Shown piece by piece: positions 9,550 through 21,700 of a DNA stretch of 33,410 nucleotides. Position numbers and translations under genes: made by a program. Within the stretch, counting starts at the first letter, position 1; the number at the start of each line of letters is the position of its first letter. Source of the stretch: Glomus cerebriforme (Eukaryota; Glomeromycota; Glomeromycetes; Glomerales; Glomeraceae); NCBI GenBank assembly GCA_003550305.1, contig QKYT01000448.1, positions 50,408 through 83,817 on the forward strand. Reading direction: 5' to 3'. The notes beneath the pieces were generated by a model that was given only the letters and a program-made list of their open reading frames with translations, had not been told where the DNA came from and searched no databases.

Positions 9550-12500
9550 ATGATGGCGACCTCACATACTTTTCCACCTGAAGAAAGTTTACCCCATCCA
9601 CCACCAAATTTTCAAACGCAACAAATCAATACAAAACAGGCTGTAATATATAATAAGTCTGGTACAAAGTGTATGAATATCGTAAAGGATTCGCCTGGAT
9701 TGCCTTTGTCTCCGACTTCACCGTCTACGAGGGACCAAAATGAAATTTTACCCTCTCATAATCCTCAAAATAATAACGGGACAACTAAAAAGAAGAAGAA
9801 AAAGAAGGGTAAAAGAAAATCTATTGCTGACCATGTAGAAGAGCCTGATATTCAAATTAATGGGACGCATAGTAATCATATAAAGGCTCATCAAGTAAAT
9901 TATAACAGTGAAAATGAAGAAGAAACATTGGACGTAGATATAGAAGAAGAAGAGGAATATTTTTCTGATGACGGATATGATCCGGAAGCCCCTGAAATAC
10001 CTTTCCCACGAAAGGATTCTATTGCAAATCATGATGGTGATAATAATAGTGCTCCTACTACTCCTTCAAAGAAAAAAAAGAAGAAAAAGAAAAATAAGAA
10101 CGGTCTTAGTATGAATCAAATTTCAGATATCCATCATAACCATCCCCATCATAATAATCACAAATCTCGTAAAGACGGTATCTGGAATACCAATAATAAC
10201 GAAGAGCGACAACGAATAAGAGAATTCTGGTTACAATTGGGTGAAGAGGAAAGAAGAAGTTTAGTAAAAGTTGAAAAAGAAGCTGTACTGAAAAAAATGA
10301 AAGAACAGCAAAAGCATTCATGCTCTTGTTCTGTATGTGGCAAAAAAAGGTTAGTATCTTTTAAATTTTTTTTTGAAAATATTATTAGCATCAATTATTC
10401 CCTCTCGGTTAAAAAAGTAGTCTATGAATAGGCTATTCGATAATATATAATTTTTTTTTAATTCATTAATAAATAAATATATATATTGTATCTATATTAA
10501 GATACACCAATTACTATACTATTTTTGTATATAACTTTTATGCATAATAAAAATTTGGAATAATGATATAGGACCGCTATTGAAGCAGAGTTGGAAACCC
10601 TATATGATGCTTACTATGAAGAACTTGAATCTTATGCGAATCATCAGCAGCAATTTGGCTCTTCAAATATTGAATATCGAAATGATGCAGAGTTTGAAGA
10701 CGATGATGATGATGACGATTATGAAGAAGAAGAAGAAGATGATGATGATGATTATGAAGGCAGTGAACATGATAGCGATACACGGAAGGAATTCTTCAAC
10801 AACTTTGGTAATAGTTTAACTGTGAAAGGTGCGTGATGACCACCTAGCAGGGTTAAAGTTCCTTTAGGAGAAATGCCTTCTTGATGGTCGAAAATTTCAA
10901 GTTATTAATGATCAATTTCAAATACTAATGTGTATATACTGACTCAGGAGGCATTTTGACCGTAGCTGACGATCTTTTAAAAAATGACGGCAAGAAGTTT
11001 CTTGAAATGATGGAACGACTTGCTGAACGAAGGATGCAAAGAGAAGAAGAAGAAGCAGCAATGGATCGTGGTGATTATTATGATGAAGATGAAGATGAGG
11101 ACGATGATGAATATGAAGAAGATGGGGAAGAAGTAAAAATTAATATACTTTCAGGATTGCGAAAATTTTATTCACGAATGAAACATTAATTAAATTTTGT
11201 TTATAGGATAACCAAACGGAAGAACAACGTATGGAAGAAGGTCGACGAATGTTTCAGATATTCGCCGCAAGAATGTTTGAGCAACGGGTGTTAAATGCAT
11301 ATCGAGAAAAAGTTTGTATATATTGATTTTCTTTTTCTTTTAAGAAGTTTTTTTTTTAAAAAAAAGGAGAATTATTTATATAGGTTGCTCAAGAACGACA
11401 ACAAAAGTTATTAGAAGAATTAGAGGAAGAAAATCGATTAAAAGAGGAGCGTGAACTTAAAAAACTAAAAGAGAAAGAAAAAAAGAAGGCTAAAAATAGG
11501 TTTATAAAAGAATTAATTACCTCTATTTATTGATAGGAAAATTCACTAGATTAATAATTTTTATATGTAACTTTTTTGCTTTAGGGCCTTGAAACAACAA
11601 AAAGAGGAAGAACGTGCAAGAAGAGAGGCAGAAAGGCTAGCTGAAGAGAAAGCTCAACGAGCAGAACGTGAAAAAAAATTAGAAGAGGAACGTAAAAGAC
11701 GTGAGGAAGAACGTCTAAAAAAGGAGGCAGAAAGGAGGCTAAGAGAAGAAGAACGACAAAGGAAGGAAGAAGAAAAAAGGCGAAAAGCAAAGGAAGAGAG
11801 GGAGAGAGAGGAACGTAGAAAAAAGGAGCAGGAAGCTAAAGAACGTAAAGAAAAAGAAAAAGAGGAAAAAGAACGTAAGGAACGAGAAGAAAAGGTTCGA
11901 AAAGAAAAAGAAGAACGTAAACAGCGTGAAGAGCGAGAACGTAAACAACGTGAATTAAAGGAAAAGGAACGCAAAGAAAGAGAAGAACATGAACGCAGAG
12001 AACGTGAAAAAAAAGATCGTGAAGTAAAGGAGCGAGAACGAAAAGAAAAAGAGGAACAGGAGCGCAAAGATCGTGAGGAAAAAGAACGAAAAGAAAGAGA
12101 AGAAAAACAAAAGTCTGCCAATGTTCCCCCACTAACACTAAGACAGCAACAACATCATGAACGAAAACGAACGATCACACCAATTGGCCAACCTTCTGCC
12201 CAGCCACCACCACAACCATCAATAAGTACACCGGTAATACAAAATAAACCAATTCCCAATGGAATGAATTGGATGAATTATTCATCGCATGAACAACATC
12301 AACCTCTTCCACAGCATCCGCAACATGTTATAAATTCTCATTTACCACCCCCTCCCAATCATCCTAACCATCCACCACCGCATCCATTATTTAATCCTGG
12401 TGGGCCACAACCACAATTTGGAGTACAACCTGTTGGAATAATGAATGGTCCTACGGGAATGACAAATGAAGTTGCTAATGAAGTTTTTACGAACACTAAA

Positions 12501-13665
12501 AAAGTAATAAATCCACCACCACAAGGAACGAACACTTTACAGGGAATACCTGCATCTTCCTTATTTACTGGACTAGGTCCGATTGGTATGGGTGTTCATC
12601 CACATCATGGAGGTCCTCCAGTACCTATGCATGCTCATCAAGTATTGAGACAACAAATACCACCTCCTAGAGGTTTTAATCCAATTGCTCCAACACCACA
12701 TTTACCTGGTCCTTCAGGAGTACCACCATCTGTAGCTTCTACAAATTTATCGTTACTTAATGAAGCCGCGGTAATGAGCGGAAATGGAAATATTGGTACA
12801 GGGGTAACAGGGAATCCGCAAAGTGGCGCATTTGGTGGGTTACCCATATGTGGAGGACAAGGTCCATTGGGCCCACAGACATTTAATTTAGGGTCACAAG
12901 TTGTTAACCAACCAGCGTCATCTCATATGGTACCTAGTGTTGTTCCAAATACTCCATTAGCACCTATTGGACATCATCGTATGTCTCAACATCCAGAAGA
13001 TTCCCATGTAAAAGCTGTACAAAGACCTCAACCGATACAACGACCAAGAAGAAATTCCAGTACAGGACAATCACTGGAAGTACGTACAAGATCACCACCA
13101 CCAGGTTTTGGTAATATGGTTGGCTCTGGTACTTTACTTGGTGATGATAAAACTCATCCAATGACAAACAGGAGACAAAGTTTAGCTCCTGGCGAAAGTT
13201 CATATTTCTCCAATTCTTTATTTTCTACAGCAATGTCTGGAGGTTAGGGAATAATTTTTAAATTATTTTTTATTTCTTTTTATTTTTTTTGGATTTCCTT
13301 GAGAAGGATGTTATTATGGTTAACTATTAAGAATATGTCAATAAATGAATAAATATGTTAAAACAAATTTTGTAGAGTCAAATCCACCGCAATCATCACA
13401 GAATCAACAACAGCAACAACACGGAACAAGTCGTCGACCTGTTGTTGGTGATAATGAATGGCCTCCAATACGCGGAAGACAAAGTGTGCCGGATAATCTT
13501 CTTGGAGAATCTGTTGTGTCTATTGGTAGTAGTAATAATGGTAGTAATAATATAGGAACCGACATTTGGGGATCAAATTTTACTGGTGGACAGTCTTTGT
13601 GGTACTCAGAAGGTAATAACCCTACAAATCGTAGAGTTGGTGCAAGAGACTTTGGCATACCATAA
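9550..13665 (+). CDS. NST1: NST1-like stress response protein
   Basis: Seven exons join cleanly: 9550-10349, 10572-10828, 10948-11132, 11207-11311, 11384-11499, 11585-13242 and 13376-13665 (1136 aa). All introns are GT-AG and all phases match. In order the protein has basic runs ([10 protein letters not shown] near residue 80, a second near 175). Next is a Cys-rich [18 protein letters not shown] segment followed by [10 protein letters not shown] across the first exon junction (about 256-285), a hallmark of fungal Nst1. After it come an Asp/Glu stretch (about 305-330) and a second acidic run near 400. A very long Arg/Glu/Lys coiled coil spans about 450-670, and the tail is rich in Pro, Gln, Gly and Asn. 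Yeast Nst1 affects salt tolerance and associates with P-bodies; the role here is by homology. The length is usual for the family. It is convergent with the F-box gene downstream. Confidence 0.9.
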
Positions 13666-14372
13666 CAAAAAAAAATTAAGAAACTACAAAAATATATACA
13701 TATATATTTGTAAAACTTTGTTACCATTAGTGCAAATTTCTTTTATTTCCTTTTTTTTCTTTATTACCTTGTAATCATAAATACTATATTACACATACAT
13801 TACTACTATATTTTTTAGTATTCTCGGTTTGGCATAAATTAAGAATGTGTTTATATATATATATATATACTGTATATATATATATTTCATTGCAAAAAGA
13901 AAAGATCAAAAAAAGATCAAAAGAAAAAAGTGGACGAGCAATGTATTAAAAAAAAAAGAAAAGAAAAANAAAAAAAAAATTACAAATTTTATATTATAAT
14001 TTTACTATTAATTAGCATTTTGGAAGATTCATTACCCATTTGAAAAAAAAAGAAAAAAAAATATTTTATTCTCATCGTGTAATAATAAATCTGTTTAATT
14101 ACTGAAAATCAAAAGTAAATAATACACACACATTATTTTTATTATATATATATTTACATACGATTTTATATACTCATAAACACGAAAAAAGATGGCATTA
14201 AATTTTTTTTAGAATATACATGTTTTATACAAAATGAATATATAAAAGAATAAAGAAAAAGGAACTATATAATTTATTTGTTTAAATACTCTAAAAAAAA
14301 AAGAGTATAAAAATGGGAAATCCAAAAAAAAAAAGAATAAAAATAAGGTTAAAAAAGGAATTATTAAAAAGA
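13666..14372. other. 3' intergenic region between convergent NST1 and F-box genes
   Basis: It holds the 3' UTRs of both genes. A (TA)n microsatellite at about 13851-13886 is interrupted by CTG. Several A-rich tracts include an unresolved base at 13969. AATAAA-like signals are too frequent in this AT-rich DNA to choose one. Confidence 0.5.
13851..13886. repeat. (TA)n microsatellite
   Basis: Two runs of TA dinucleotides separated by CTG form an imperfect palindrome in the NST1 3' region. Confidence 0.8.
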
Positions 14373-15911
14373 TCAAATATGCTCAATACAATAAAGTCTT
14401 GAAGCATGAATTATCCGACAATCTACCAATTCCACTTCAGCTATTGTTATAATATCAGGAGTTACCAAAGGACAATTGGCAACATCAAGATGTCTGAGAT
14501 TACCAGCCAAATATTTGCAAATCGATTTTATACAATTATCATTAACATTACGACAATATCTAAGAAACAATTTACTTAACTTACGACAATCTCTCACCAA
14601 TTCTATTACAGCTTGTTCGCTAACTCCCCATTCACGCAAATCGAGCATTGTTATAGAATGACCAATATTAGACCTAATACTTCCCATTAATTCATCAAGT
14701 AAAAAATCTTCATTATTTATATCAACTCCACCAAGAACTAACACTTGCATTTCTTTACATGATTTAATCAAATCCATAATAGCTTTAATTTCTACACGAA
14801 TTACATCTAATCTGAATTCAATAAGATTTGGACAATGTGTCGCGAGAGCTTTGATACCTTGTTCAACAGAATCAGCGGCACCACAAGGTAACATGATCAA
14901 TTTCTTGAGGTTTTGTTTACAATGAAAAGCAAGTGAAATAATTGCTTCCTCGGATACTTTAGTCTCTGATAGATTAATCTCGGTTAACATTTTACCAAAT
15001 TCCACTAAATTAAAGGTTTTATCTTCTACACTATAACAATCGCTGAGATCCAAAGATCTTAATTTTTGAAATTTAAGACCATCTAATGCATGATCAATAT
15101 GAAGACCATTAATGCGAAGATCGGTAATTTTAGCAATAACGGAAGGTGATAATCCTCCTAATAATGGTTTTGGAGATGCAGTAATCTTGATGCAAAATTC
15201 ATCAAGATAACCATTTTGTGATTCCACAAGATTTGATAGAAGTGTTGGAGTACAATTACGTACAGAAAATTTAAAAACGCGAATTCTTTTACAATGTTTA
15301 ATGATAAACCTCAAGTCATCATCCGTATTTTCATATTGTAAAAGATCTAAATGAGCAATATTTGGAAACTTTTGAATCATAGGAGTAAAGATATCAGATG
15401 TTGTTTGACAACAAGTTTCTAAGGAATCAATAGAGATACATCGATCATTAAATGCTCTTGATAAAGCCAAAAAAGTTTCTTGAATAATACGAGGTTTTTC
15501 AGCATTTGTAACTGAAGATGTAATCATAGCTTCAAGAAATCGATACATCGTAGGAACACTAATATGACGTGTAAAAGAAATGTAATCAAGTGATGCCCTT
15601 GATTGAATTAATAAAAAATTTTCACCCAAAGGGGAGAATTCTGAAGAAAAATCATTTTCCAAACAACTTAAAAAAGTTCTAATTAATAAAGCTCCTTTTG
15701 GGTTAATTTCTCTTTTGACAAGTTCACTTTCTTCCTCTTCAATAGGAAAATATTTCCAAGGATTTTTGTAAAGAAGTGGAGCAGAAAGTCGCGCAAATAA
15801 ACGATTAGTACGTATACAGTTGTTAAGAGCTTTCGAGTCGTAAGTTAAGTGTGAAATTATTTCGTGAATACATTCTGTAGGGAGTGCTTTTTCGAGTGGT
15901 TGAGTTGACAT
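14373..15911 (-). CDS. F-box and leucine-rich-repeat protein
   Basis: A single-exon gene of 512 aa. Residues about 8-50 (ALPTECIHEIISHLTYDSKALNNCIRTN, then LFARLSAPLLYKNPW) form an F-box, which binds Skp1 in SCF ubiquitin ligases. From about residue 180 to the end there are irregular leucine-rich repeats of the RNI/cysteine-containing type, such as LRSLDLSDCYSVEDKTF, LTEINLSETKVSEEAI and LRHLDVANCPLVTPDII. These would form the substrate-binding arc. The start is an ATG with no upstream in-frame extension seen. Large F-box/LRR families of this plan are typical of Glomeromycotina fungi. The substrate cannot be told from the sequence. It lies convergent to NST1 and upstream-to-downstream with the PPR gene on the same strand. 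Confidence 0.88.
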   Translation of the reverse strand: MSTQPLEKALPTECIHEIISHLTYDSKALNNCIRTNRLFARLSAPLLYKNPWKYFPIEEEESELVKREINPKGALLIRTFLSCLENDFSSEFSPLGENFLLIQSRASLDYISFTRHISVPTMYRFLEAMITSSVTNAEKPRIIQETFLALSRAFNDRCISIDSLETCCQTTSDIFTPMIQKFPNIAHLDLLQYENTDDDLRFIIKHCKRIRVFKFSVRNCTPTLLSNLVESQNGYLDEFCIKITASPKPLLGGLSPSVIAKITDLRINGLHIDHALDGLKFQKLRSLDLSDCYSVEDKTFNLVEFGKMLTEINLSETKVSEEAIISLAFHCKQNLKKLIMLPCGAADSVEQGIKALATHCPNLIEFRLDVIRVEIKAIMDLIKSCKEMQVLVLGGVDINNEDFLLDELMGSIRSNIGHSITMLDLREWGVSEQAVIELVRDCRKLSKLFLRYCRNVNDNCIKSICKYLAGNLRHLDVANCPLVTPDIITIAEVELVDCRIIHASRLYCIEHI

Positions 15912-16153
15912 TATGTAAAGTAATTCTTCATAAGAAGAACATAAAACTTTTGATTTACAACTTATATATACAAATTAAAAAAAAAAAAGAAAAAAAGAAA
16001 AAGAAAAAAGCTTTTTTTTACGGGAAGAGTATTGCGTCTTTTTTTGGGAGTTGATCAAAAAATACATAAAGGGTTATTACAATTTTAGGGTTACATTTAT
16101 GTCATGTGAAAATTTTTTTTAAAAAAAAGTGGTACAAAAAAAAAAAAAAAAAC
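15912..16153. other. Spacer between the F-box gene and the PPR gene
   Basis: It contains the F-box gene promoter (minus strand, just right of 15911) and the 3' end of the PPR gene. A long A-rich run (about 15977-16012) and another at 16136-16152 dominate. No RNA gene is seen. Confidence 0.4.
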
Positions 16154-17353
16154 TTAAATAAACAATTTATTTTTTTGATCAAGAAATAAAATAAATATTG
16201 TTTTTAAAATTGGAATTAATTCATATTCTCTATATAATATTTCTTCTTTAATAATTGAATGATCCTTAATTTTTTCTAAAATTTCTTTTGATTTATTATC
16301 AGGATTTATACCTAATAATTTCATGTTAATAAAAACTTTTCTTATTGAATTAAAATCATTTTGTCTCATGAATGCTTCCAAAATATAAGTATAATCATAT
16401 GAAGAAAAATTTGATGAAATTTTTTGATAAGAAGAAAGTAATCGCCACGCTAATTGAGGATAATCATTCATTGCAAGAGGTTTAATCACAGAATCCACAA
16501 ATGTTCTTTGTAAAGGTTGAATTCCTTCATTTTCCATTATATGAATTGTTTCAATCGCTTTATCTAATAAATTATTTTCAATAAGAAATCCAATATATTT
16601 TAAATATGAATAACTATCAATTTGTTTAAAATCTATTATATTTAACATTTTTCGCATTTCTTGCCATAAAGATTGTACTCCTTGAACATCTTTCTTTGAA
16701 ATATAATAATTTAATAATACATGAAATTGATTTTTAGTATTAAATTGTAATCCTAAATCTTTAATTTCCTTAATAAAATAATCTTTTGTAGTAATATCCT
16801 TTGTAATTTTAATAAGTAATGTTAAATAAGATATTGAAGGTATTATACCATTATTACGCATATCTTGATATATTTCTTTTGATTTTTTAACATCATCTTT
16901 AATAAAATATAATATAAATCTTCTATATACTAATTCATTAGTAATTTCTAATTTTTTAAAATCTTGATATAATTCTTTTAATTTATTATGATTATTTGAA
17001 AATATAATCATATTAACTAATAATTTTTTAATTTCTTCAATTTTAAAAATTTTTTCAACAGGATTTGGTTTTTCAAATATTTTTGAAGTTTCAAAAATTG
17101 TAGTTTTAATTAAATTATCATAATAAAGTTCAGGTTTATTATAATCTGATTTTAATTTTTCACGAAAAGTTTTTGTTAATCTAAGATAAAGTTCTTTTTC
17201 TTCTTTTGTTGTTGAATTTTGATCAAATTTTATTATATTCGTGGAAAACTTACATTTAGATTTTTTAATCGAATTTGGATATGAAAATTTAATAAAATTT
17301 TCATATAATTTTAATCGAATAAATAAAAAAGATTTTTTTGTATAAGTTGTCAT
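16154..17353 (-). CDS. Pentatricopeptide repeat protein, probably mitochondrial
   Basis: A single-exon gene of 399 aa. The N-terminus (MTTYTKKSFLFIRLKLYENF) is basic with no acidic residue before Glu18, as in a mitochondrial targeting peptide. From about residue 130 there are degenerate PPR helical pairs, for example KSKEIYQDMRNNGIIPSISY, DKAIETIHIMENEGIQPLQR and NSIRKVFINMKLLGINPDNK. PPR proteins bind organellar RNA in a sequence-specific way and act in RNA processing, stability or translation. The target is unknown. Coding sequence is extremely AT-rich (Lys, Ile, Asn codons dominate). The C-terminus (FILFLDQKNKLFI) runs into an A/T tract, so the exact end could be affected by homopolymer errors. 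It lies 3' of SET2 on the same strand, too far for shared transcription. Confidence 0.8.
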   Translation of the reverse strand: MTTYTKKSFLFIRLKLYENFIKFSYPNSIKKSKCKFSTNIIKFDQNSTTKEEKELYLRLTKTFREKLKSDYNKPELYYDNLIKTTIFETSKIFEKPNPVEKIFKIEEIKKLLVNMIIFSNNHNKLKELYQDFKKLEITNELVYRRFILYFIKDDVKKSKEIYQDMRNNGIIPSISYLTLLIKITKDITTKDYFIKEIKDLGLQFNTKNQFHVLLNYYISKKDVQGVQSLWQEMRKMLNIIDFKQIDSYSYLKYIGFLIENNLLDKAIETIHIMENEGIQPLQRTFVDSVIKPLAMNDYPQLAWRLLSSYQKISSNFSSYDYTYILEAFMRQNDFNSIRKVFINMKLLGINPDNKSKEILEKIKDHSIIKEEILYREYELIPILKTIFILFLDQKNKLFI

Positions 17354-18445
17354 TGTGAAGACGAATGAGAGTTTTTTTTTTCTTTCTACTTAAAATTTTT
17401 TTTTTTTATTTATTTAGTTTAATGTTTAAAAAACAATCAGCTGATGAATGGATCAACAACATCGAATTTTAGGTCACTAATAATATTCTTCAATAAGTCC
17501 CTAATTATAATCCAGTCTCTAAGAATTCCTTTCGAAAATAATTTGGGAAATATTTGCAAAGTTCCCTTTTAAAAAAAAAAGGAATTTGGTTTTGTTTTTT
17601 TACTTAATATTTCATATTAATTCGTTTCATAAACCATCTTCAATAAGGTCACCTATAATAAATTTTTTACTCACAAATCTGATGAGTTGTGAATATTTGA
17701 CGAAATTTATTTTAAATTCATAATATTTTTGATCCTACCAATTTTATAACTTTAAATCTATCTTCAAGTTTAATAATATTTTATCTTCCAGAAAAACGAC
17801 TAAAGGATGCATAAATTATGGATAATACTTGAAAAATAAATAAATAAATAAATAAATAAAAACTTCTATATATATGTTCACACTTGTACAAATTCATCCG
17901 TTACACCAGCCAGCTTTTACTTATAGATTCAAAAAATAAAAAATAAAAATAAAAATAAAAAAATAAAACTTACATATACTGTACATTCAATAATAATAAA
18001 GTGTTTATTTTCGGTAGCTAAGTTTTAATAAATTCTTTTCACGCTTTTTCCTGTTGATTTACAAGTGAACATCATAAAAACAATTTTGGCAAGTTTAATT
18101 GAATGCTTAATTGTAGGCAACTCATTTGTAATGCATATAATAAAAAGTATTTAACACGTCTCACGAATTTCACATTTTCATCATAGTTATACGCGTATTC
18201 AAATCCTATGATATTTTAATGTACTGTACATTGTAATGAATTCTAATGAAATTTGAGAAAGATTTTATTAAAAAGATTACAAATTTCATATATAACAACC
18301 ATTAAGTGATTAAGTTTTTTTTTAGCTGTAATATAAATTTCTAATACTATATAGCAAAACATTTACAATATCTACAAACTTACTTTGTAACTTACTTTTG
18401 TGTAAATTAGTTAAATAAATCATCATTAATTTTTCTTTAAAATTA
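17354..18445. other. Intergenic DNA upstream of the PPR gene
   Basis: AT-rich with AAAT repeats (17833-17861 and 17937-17965). The PPR promoter must lie at its left end. I see no open frame or RNA gene. Confidence 0.45.
17833..17861. repeat. (AAAT)n microsatellite
   Basis: About six consecutive AAAT units in an otherwise AT-rich intergenic stretch. Confidence 0.75.
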
Positions 18446-18578
18446 GCTGTTCTTCACCAGGACCCAAGTTATCCATACCATCCTGTGCATGTGTTGTGGT
18501 GACAGCTAAATCGCCCAGGTACATACAGGACTAACAGGAGGTTTCCTCCTGCACGCGGGTTATAAGGTTTTCCTTCCT
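18446..18578 (-). ncRNA. GC-rich hairpin-bearing block: candidate dispersed repeat (SINE-like) or structured RNA
   Basis: This ~130-bp block is near half GC in a region well below one third. It contains CAGGAGG-TTT-CCTCCTG (18535-18551), a perfect 7-bp stem with a 3-nt loop. On the minus strand it also contains a short open frame (MYLGDLAVTTTHAQDG, then MDNLGPGEEQ) with a stop directly upstream, so it is probably not a protein. It lies about 140 bp beyond the SET2 stop codon, within its likely 3' UTR on the same strand. The composition and compact structure suggest a mobile or structural RNA sequence rather than intergenic drift. I see no second copy in the window. The type is uncertain. Confidence 0.35.
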
Positions 18579-18716
18579 ATTGATTTTTTTTAATATTTTT
18601 TTTTTTTTGTTTTTTAGTACCATGCGATCTTCCATTCCTATTGACTTTTTTTTTAAAAAATTCAAAACATTTTTCGCTTATTTTTCTTTTTAAACAAAAG
18701 GAAGAAAAAAAAGAAT

Positions 18717-21700
18717 TTAAGCCTTAGGGCTCTTTTGAGCAGGTTGTCCGTCGTCATCCTCTCGCTTCCTTTTCTTCTCCTCAGCCCTCTTCGCCGTTAA
18801 AGTTACAGCCTTTTGCATATAGTCGATAACACTCTCTTTTATGTGCGTTCTCATATTTTCTGTTACCATATAAGCAGCCGCACCAACCCATTTATCACGC
18901 CGGAGTTCTTTCTTTTGAATTGATTTGCCAATCTATTTATTATAAATAAAGTTAGTAAATATATAATTTAATTGTTGATTTATTTATAGAACCTTCAAAT
19001 ACTTACTTCTCGACTGAACCCTTTGAAATCTATTTCGTTGAAGTGGTGCTTGAATCGACTGCAATAATTAATTACCAACTTATAAATCTAAGATCATTAA
19101 AAAAAAATTTTAATCATAAATATAAACCATTCTAGTATAATCAAAAAAAATGAAATAAAATAAAATAAAACTGAAAAAAAAATGGTTAATTACCGCCATT
19201 TTGAATTCTTTTTCGTTCATTGGAGTATTCAGTGGCACTCCATGTGCTGCCTCGAGAGCTGCCCTCTCTTCAGCTTCGGCCTTCTCTCGTGCAGCTCTCT
19301 CTCTCTGTTTTTCTGCATCTCGGGCCATTGCCTCTGCACGTTCAATTATTGCCTGTAAAGCTGCTTGGCTGAATCCATCGTAGCTCTTGACATCATCCTT
19401 CACAACAGGCCGTTCCCAGGAAGCTTGCAGAGTGTACTTGTTGTAGTAGTAAATTTGCCCATATTCATCTTTAGTTTCATACCAATTGGGCGCAAGTGGC
19501 TCCAATTGTTCTTGTGGTGGTTGCTGTAATTGATCTTTTTGTGCTTCTGTAGGTGTTGATTTGGTGACAATGGAATGACTTCTTGGTTTTCCAAAGCGTC
19601 TATTATTAATGCCACCTAATCGTGAACGAGAATTACTAACGTAGTTTATATTAAAAGTCGGACGAGGAGCGTACGTGCAACCATATGGATTATCAGGTCT
19701 CATTTTCACAATACCGTCATAATAATCTGGGGCGGGAACTTTACAGTCTAATGTTTTGCACCAATATTCAAATTGAGATATAGATTGGAATATTGCATTG
19801 CTTTCCATGTAGCGATTGTAGAAATCATGACTCGACTCGTAACGATTAGGATTGAGATCTTGAGGAGTCCTGTCCTTGTCAATTGAATTGCTTGAAAGTC
19901 CTGAATGACTTACATAGCTTGTATGGCCCAAATTGTTACGTTCAATTGGCTTTCCTCTAAGATCGGCTTTATTTGGATTGACAACTTCTTTGCCTTTATT
20001 GGCTTTTGCAGAAGGTGTTTCAATCTGAACCTCATCATCATCAGCCAGATCCTAATATTGAATTATGAAATTTGTATATAATTATTTAGTTAAAATCATT
20101 ACTAAAATCATTAAGCTAATTTCATTAAGATAGATAGATTATTTACCAGAGTATGATTTACATCTTGTTTTTGTAATTCATTCAATTCAGGGCCACACGA
20201 AGGAAGTTTATCCCATTTATCAATTAATTCTCTGGCTATTCCGCCAATACGATCATTACGACTCTCAAATTTTGTAACCCATTCTTTAAGATGTGAAGTT
20301 TCAACACGTCTATCTCTGTATTTGAAAGGTATCTTATCTGCAATGTTTAATGTCTATAGATATGAAAGATTAAAAAAAAACAAAATAAATAAATAAATAT
20401 GATAACGAAAGGAATAAATAACTTGTATAATTGATGATGAACAGAGATGATCGAAAAATAACAATTACCTTGAATACTATTTCATCATCATTCCTAAATT
20501 CATACAAATAAGATTTAAGCATGATGCCTCCAAAAAGCTTCATGAACATCCTTAAAATAGCGACGTCATTTGTTAACTAAAAATCATAAATCGAAAAAAA
20601 AAAATATAAAATTAATATTCATATATCACGAAGAAATTCAACGTAAAAAAAAATAATTTAATCTGTAATAAACACTTACTTTCAACCTATATAAAATTGG
20701 ACGAACCATGCTAGGTTGTTCGAGAGATTTGTACATTAAATTAATAAATTGTTTGACTTCATCAATACTTCGAATGGGCTCTATTAGTTCAGCTTCGATT
20801 TCAGCTTCGTCTTTGATATCGAGATTTGTTTCTTTAGTACCACCAATGACACCACGACAATTTGATTCTCCACAGTGACACTTTTGAGCTTGAGAACTAG
20901 TATTATTCATCATATAATAGGAAGATGAAAACATGTTATATTAATGAAAAAAGAAATAAAAAGAATATGTATCTGACAGAGAATAAGAATGCTTACCCAT
21001 AACGGTCAGCGTTATAATCAAAAGTAAGTTCTTCATTTTCCCTAATGTTCCGTAATGCGAATATACCGATACGATATCGATCACCAATCATCCATTTCTG
21101 GATGTAACAGTTAGGATTACACGAGTGATTCATAAATCTGGCTATACATCCGTATTTTGTTGCATCAATGATCTAAAAAAGAATTACAAAATAAGAAAGG
21201 TAAATAATAAAAAAAAAAAAAATGAAAATAATTTTATATCTATGTACATACCTCACCAGCTTGTAAGGACATAAAATAAAAGTGTTTTAATCCTTGCTTG
21301 TCGTAAGTGACCATACGTTTAAAGAAAGCACTGTTCTTGATCACTTCTCCAACGTATTCCATAATGAATTGATTACTAAATAATGATACAAGAGAAAAAA
21401 AAAAAAGTGAGCAATAAAAACATGAATCAGGAGGAAAAGAAAAGATAAAGATGCTTACGGTCGTAATGGTTCCATTGCTCTTAGACCGTAACCTTTAAGA
21501 GCAAAATGTATCACATCGACTTTTGCATTTTCAGCCCTTTGGAATCTATGTAAATAAGAAAATATTTAACAAATGACAAGATCATAAAAAAAGTACACAG
21601 ACATTATGTGAATGAAAAAAAAAAACATTCTTTTGTAGATGAACACAATTTCTTAGACCCAATTCTTTGATGAAATAAATATCATATTCACTAGTTCAAA

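Noticed and set aside
11654..12138. Minus-strand open frames rich in Ser/Phe/Leu/Arg
   Set aside because: They mirror the purine-rich coiled-coil coding sequence of NST1 and have no independent gene features.
12638..13203. Minus-strand open frames inside NST1 exon 6
   Set aside because: Antisense shadows of a proline- and glycine-rich coding exon.
13969..13969. Single unresolved bases at 13969, 22336 and 31423 as possible sequence variants
   Set aside because: All three lie inside long homopolymer runs, so they are most likely sequencing or assembly uncertainty.
18446..18578. 5S rRNA-derived sequence
   Set aside because: CCATACC and AGCTAA strings recall 5S rRNA, but the spacing is about 9 nt too short and the rest of the internal promoter is not matched.
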